Assembly (NCBI GenBank): GCA_025024175.1
Contig: QCXZ01000041.1
Location: 23,245,786-23,309,785, forward strand
Source of the DNA: Rhyzopertha dominica
Lineage: Eukaryota > Arthropoda > Insecta > Coleoptera > Bostrichidae
Direction of reading: 5' to 3'
Length of the DNA stretch: 64,000 bases
Below, in pieces: positions 62,966-64,000 of this stretch. Made by a program: the position numbers and the translations under genes. Positions within the stretch are counted from its first letter, which is position 1; every line of letters starts with the position of its first letter. Below the pieces are notes generated by a model. That model did not search any database and had not been told where the DNA came from. It saw only the letters and a list, made by a program, of their open reading frames with translations.

Positions 62966-64000
62966 CAAAACGGACCTTTATTGGCACCAAATGTCCAAAG
63001 CGATTAATAAGGTTATCAATATTAGCACTACTTAAAAAAACCTGGATAATCTTAACAATCACGGGTGTAATATAAAAAACTGCATCATTTGGAAACTCGA
63101 CAATAATAGCAAATATAATTACAAAGATTATTAAATCCTAAAACTCCAGGTTTATAAAAGCACGGCAAAAAAGATATATTTTATCACATTATTGTAATAT
63201 ACCCAAGATTAAATGTCAGTAACTAAAACCAAAGCTATCGCTATTGTTTTTTCTAAAATCCAACAAGGAAAAAGATAAAATTTAAACGGCGCATATCACT
63301 TCCGAATACAGGTTATAACACTTATACAGCACTCACAAATGAAATATCTAGGAACATAAATATTACAATTGTACTGCTACTATCTGAAAGAAAAGTATCG
63401 GAGAATTCTATAGTAAATTGAAAGAAGCGCTGCCGAAATTGCAACTGCAATACCCTGCTGAAGTAGCATTATTTATGGCAGATCCAATCAATATTACAAC
63501 ACTGGCCGTGGGTAACAACAACAGGTGTGTAGCACACCGAGCGTGAAAATCGATCTTCACTTTTATGTATTTCTTTGGGAGTTTAAATTCGTTGGACCGG
63601 GGATAAACATAGCGGAGTGCCGATAAAAAAAGGCCAAGCGTAAAACACAGTCTCTCGGTTTAGGAACGAGAAAAACCATTACCGGATTCAGCAGAGGTGA
63701 AAATTACGTGCTGAGGTGTCCCAGCCACTTACAACGCATTCTTCTCGATGTGAACGCCTGATGAGCATCCTCGCTCATTACGATAGGAGAGATGACAAGC
63801 TTGACTTCCTGTTTGGTAATGGTAAATATTTCGCTAACTTCAAGGCAGCATGAAATGATACTTTTATTACATCTACTTTGCACACATCCTCTTCGAAAAT
63901 AATTTTTATCTATTTACCATAGAAGTAAAAAAAGAGAATATCAAATCAATTAAATTTACCTTTAGTAGCATATTATTCCAATATGTCTAAAGAGACAAAG
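62966..64000. other. Non-coding end of window
   Basis: AT-rich, with a modestly GC-richer part at about 63490-63780. I see no gene. Confidence 0.45.

Noticed and set aside
1..64000. CRISPR arrays, operons, riboswitches, Rho-independent terminators
   Set aside because: The sequence is eukaryotic in character; the hairpins lack T-runs, and no regularly spaced direct repeats with unique spacers exist.

Overview
The window looks like draft insect nuclear DNA. It is AT-rich, has scattered single N calls, and carries split genes with GT-AG introns of 5-9 kb. It also carries decayed LINE, hAT, Tc1/mariner and piggyBac-like transposons and many AT-rich miniature inverted-repeat elements. There is no operon structure, ribosome binding site pattern, CRISPR array or rRNA. 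I cannot name the species.

One real protein-coding gene is supported, on the minus strand, by three exons: 27759-27833, 17443-18445 and 11633-11787. Each has a good AG acceptor. The first two have good donors and the third ends in an in-frame stop. All junction phases agree (0/0, then 1/2). Together they give the last 410 residues of a single-pass membrane protein: a cysteine-rich start, two fibronectin type III-like domains, one transmembrane helix and a short cytoplasmic tail ending in E-V-Q-V, a possible class II PDZ ligand. The cysteine spacing across the first junction resembles the cysteine-rich region of anosmin-1 (KAL1), but no WAP core follows. The start codon and signal peptide exon were not found; they lie upstream (above 27833) or outside the window.

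Layout: 1-4.6 kb, nothing recognisable. 4.6-5.1 kb, a degenerate CCGGTT-rich repeat. 6.3-8.3 kb, a broken LINE reverse transcriptase split by a 1,007-bp hAT-type element with an 8-bp target duplication, itself containing a mariner transposase scrap. 11.6-27.8 kb, the gene, with a 682-bp mariner-type MITE in its second visible intron and GC-richer patches in its first. 29-39 kb, hairpin-forming elements and a second mariner remnant. 50.8-51.3 kb, an antisense LINE fragment. 53.4 kb, a hAT transposase scrap. 62-63 kb, a piggyBac-like scrap. Between these lie long non-coding stretches with islands of higher GC that lack good gene models and look like regulatory DNA.

No new multi-gene system is visible. 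The most notable items are the reconstructed receptor-like gene with its hidden last exon, the three-layer nested transposon, and several near-perfect hairpins that could yield small RNAs.
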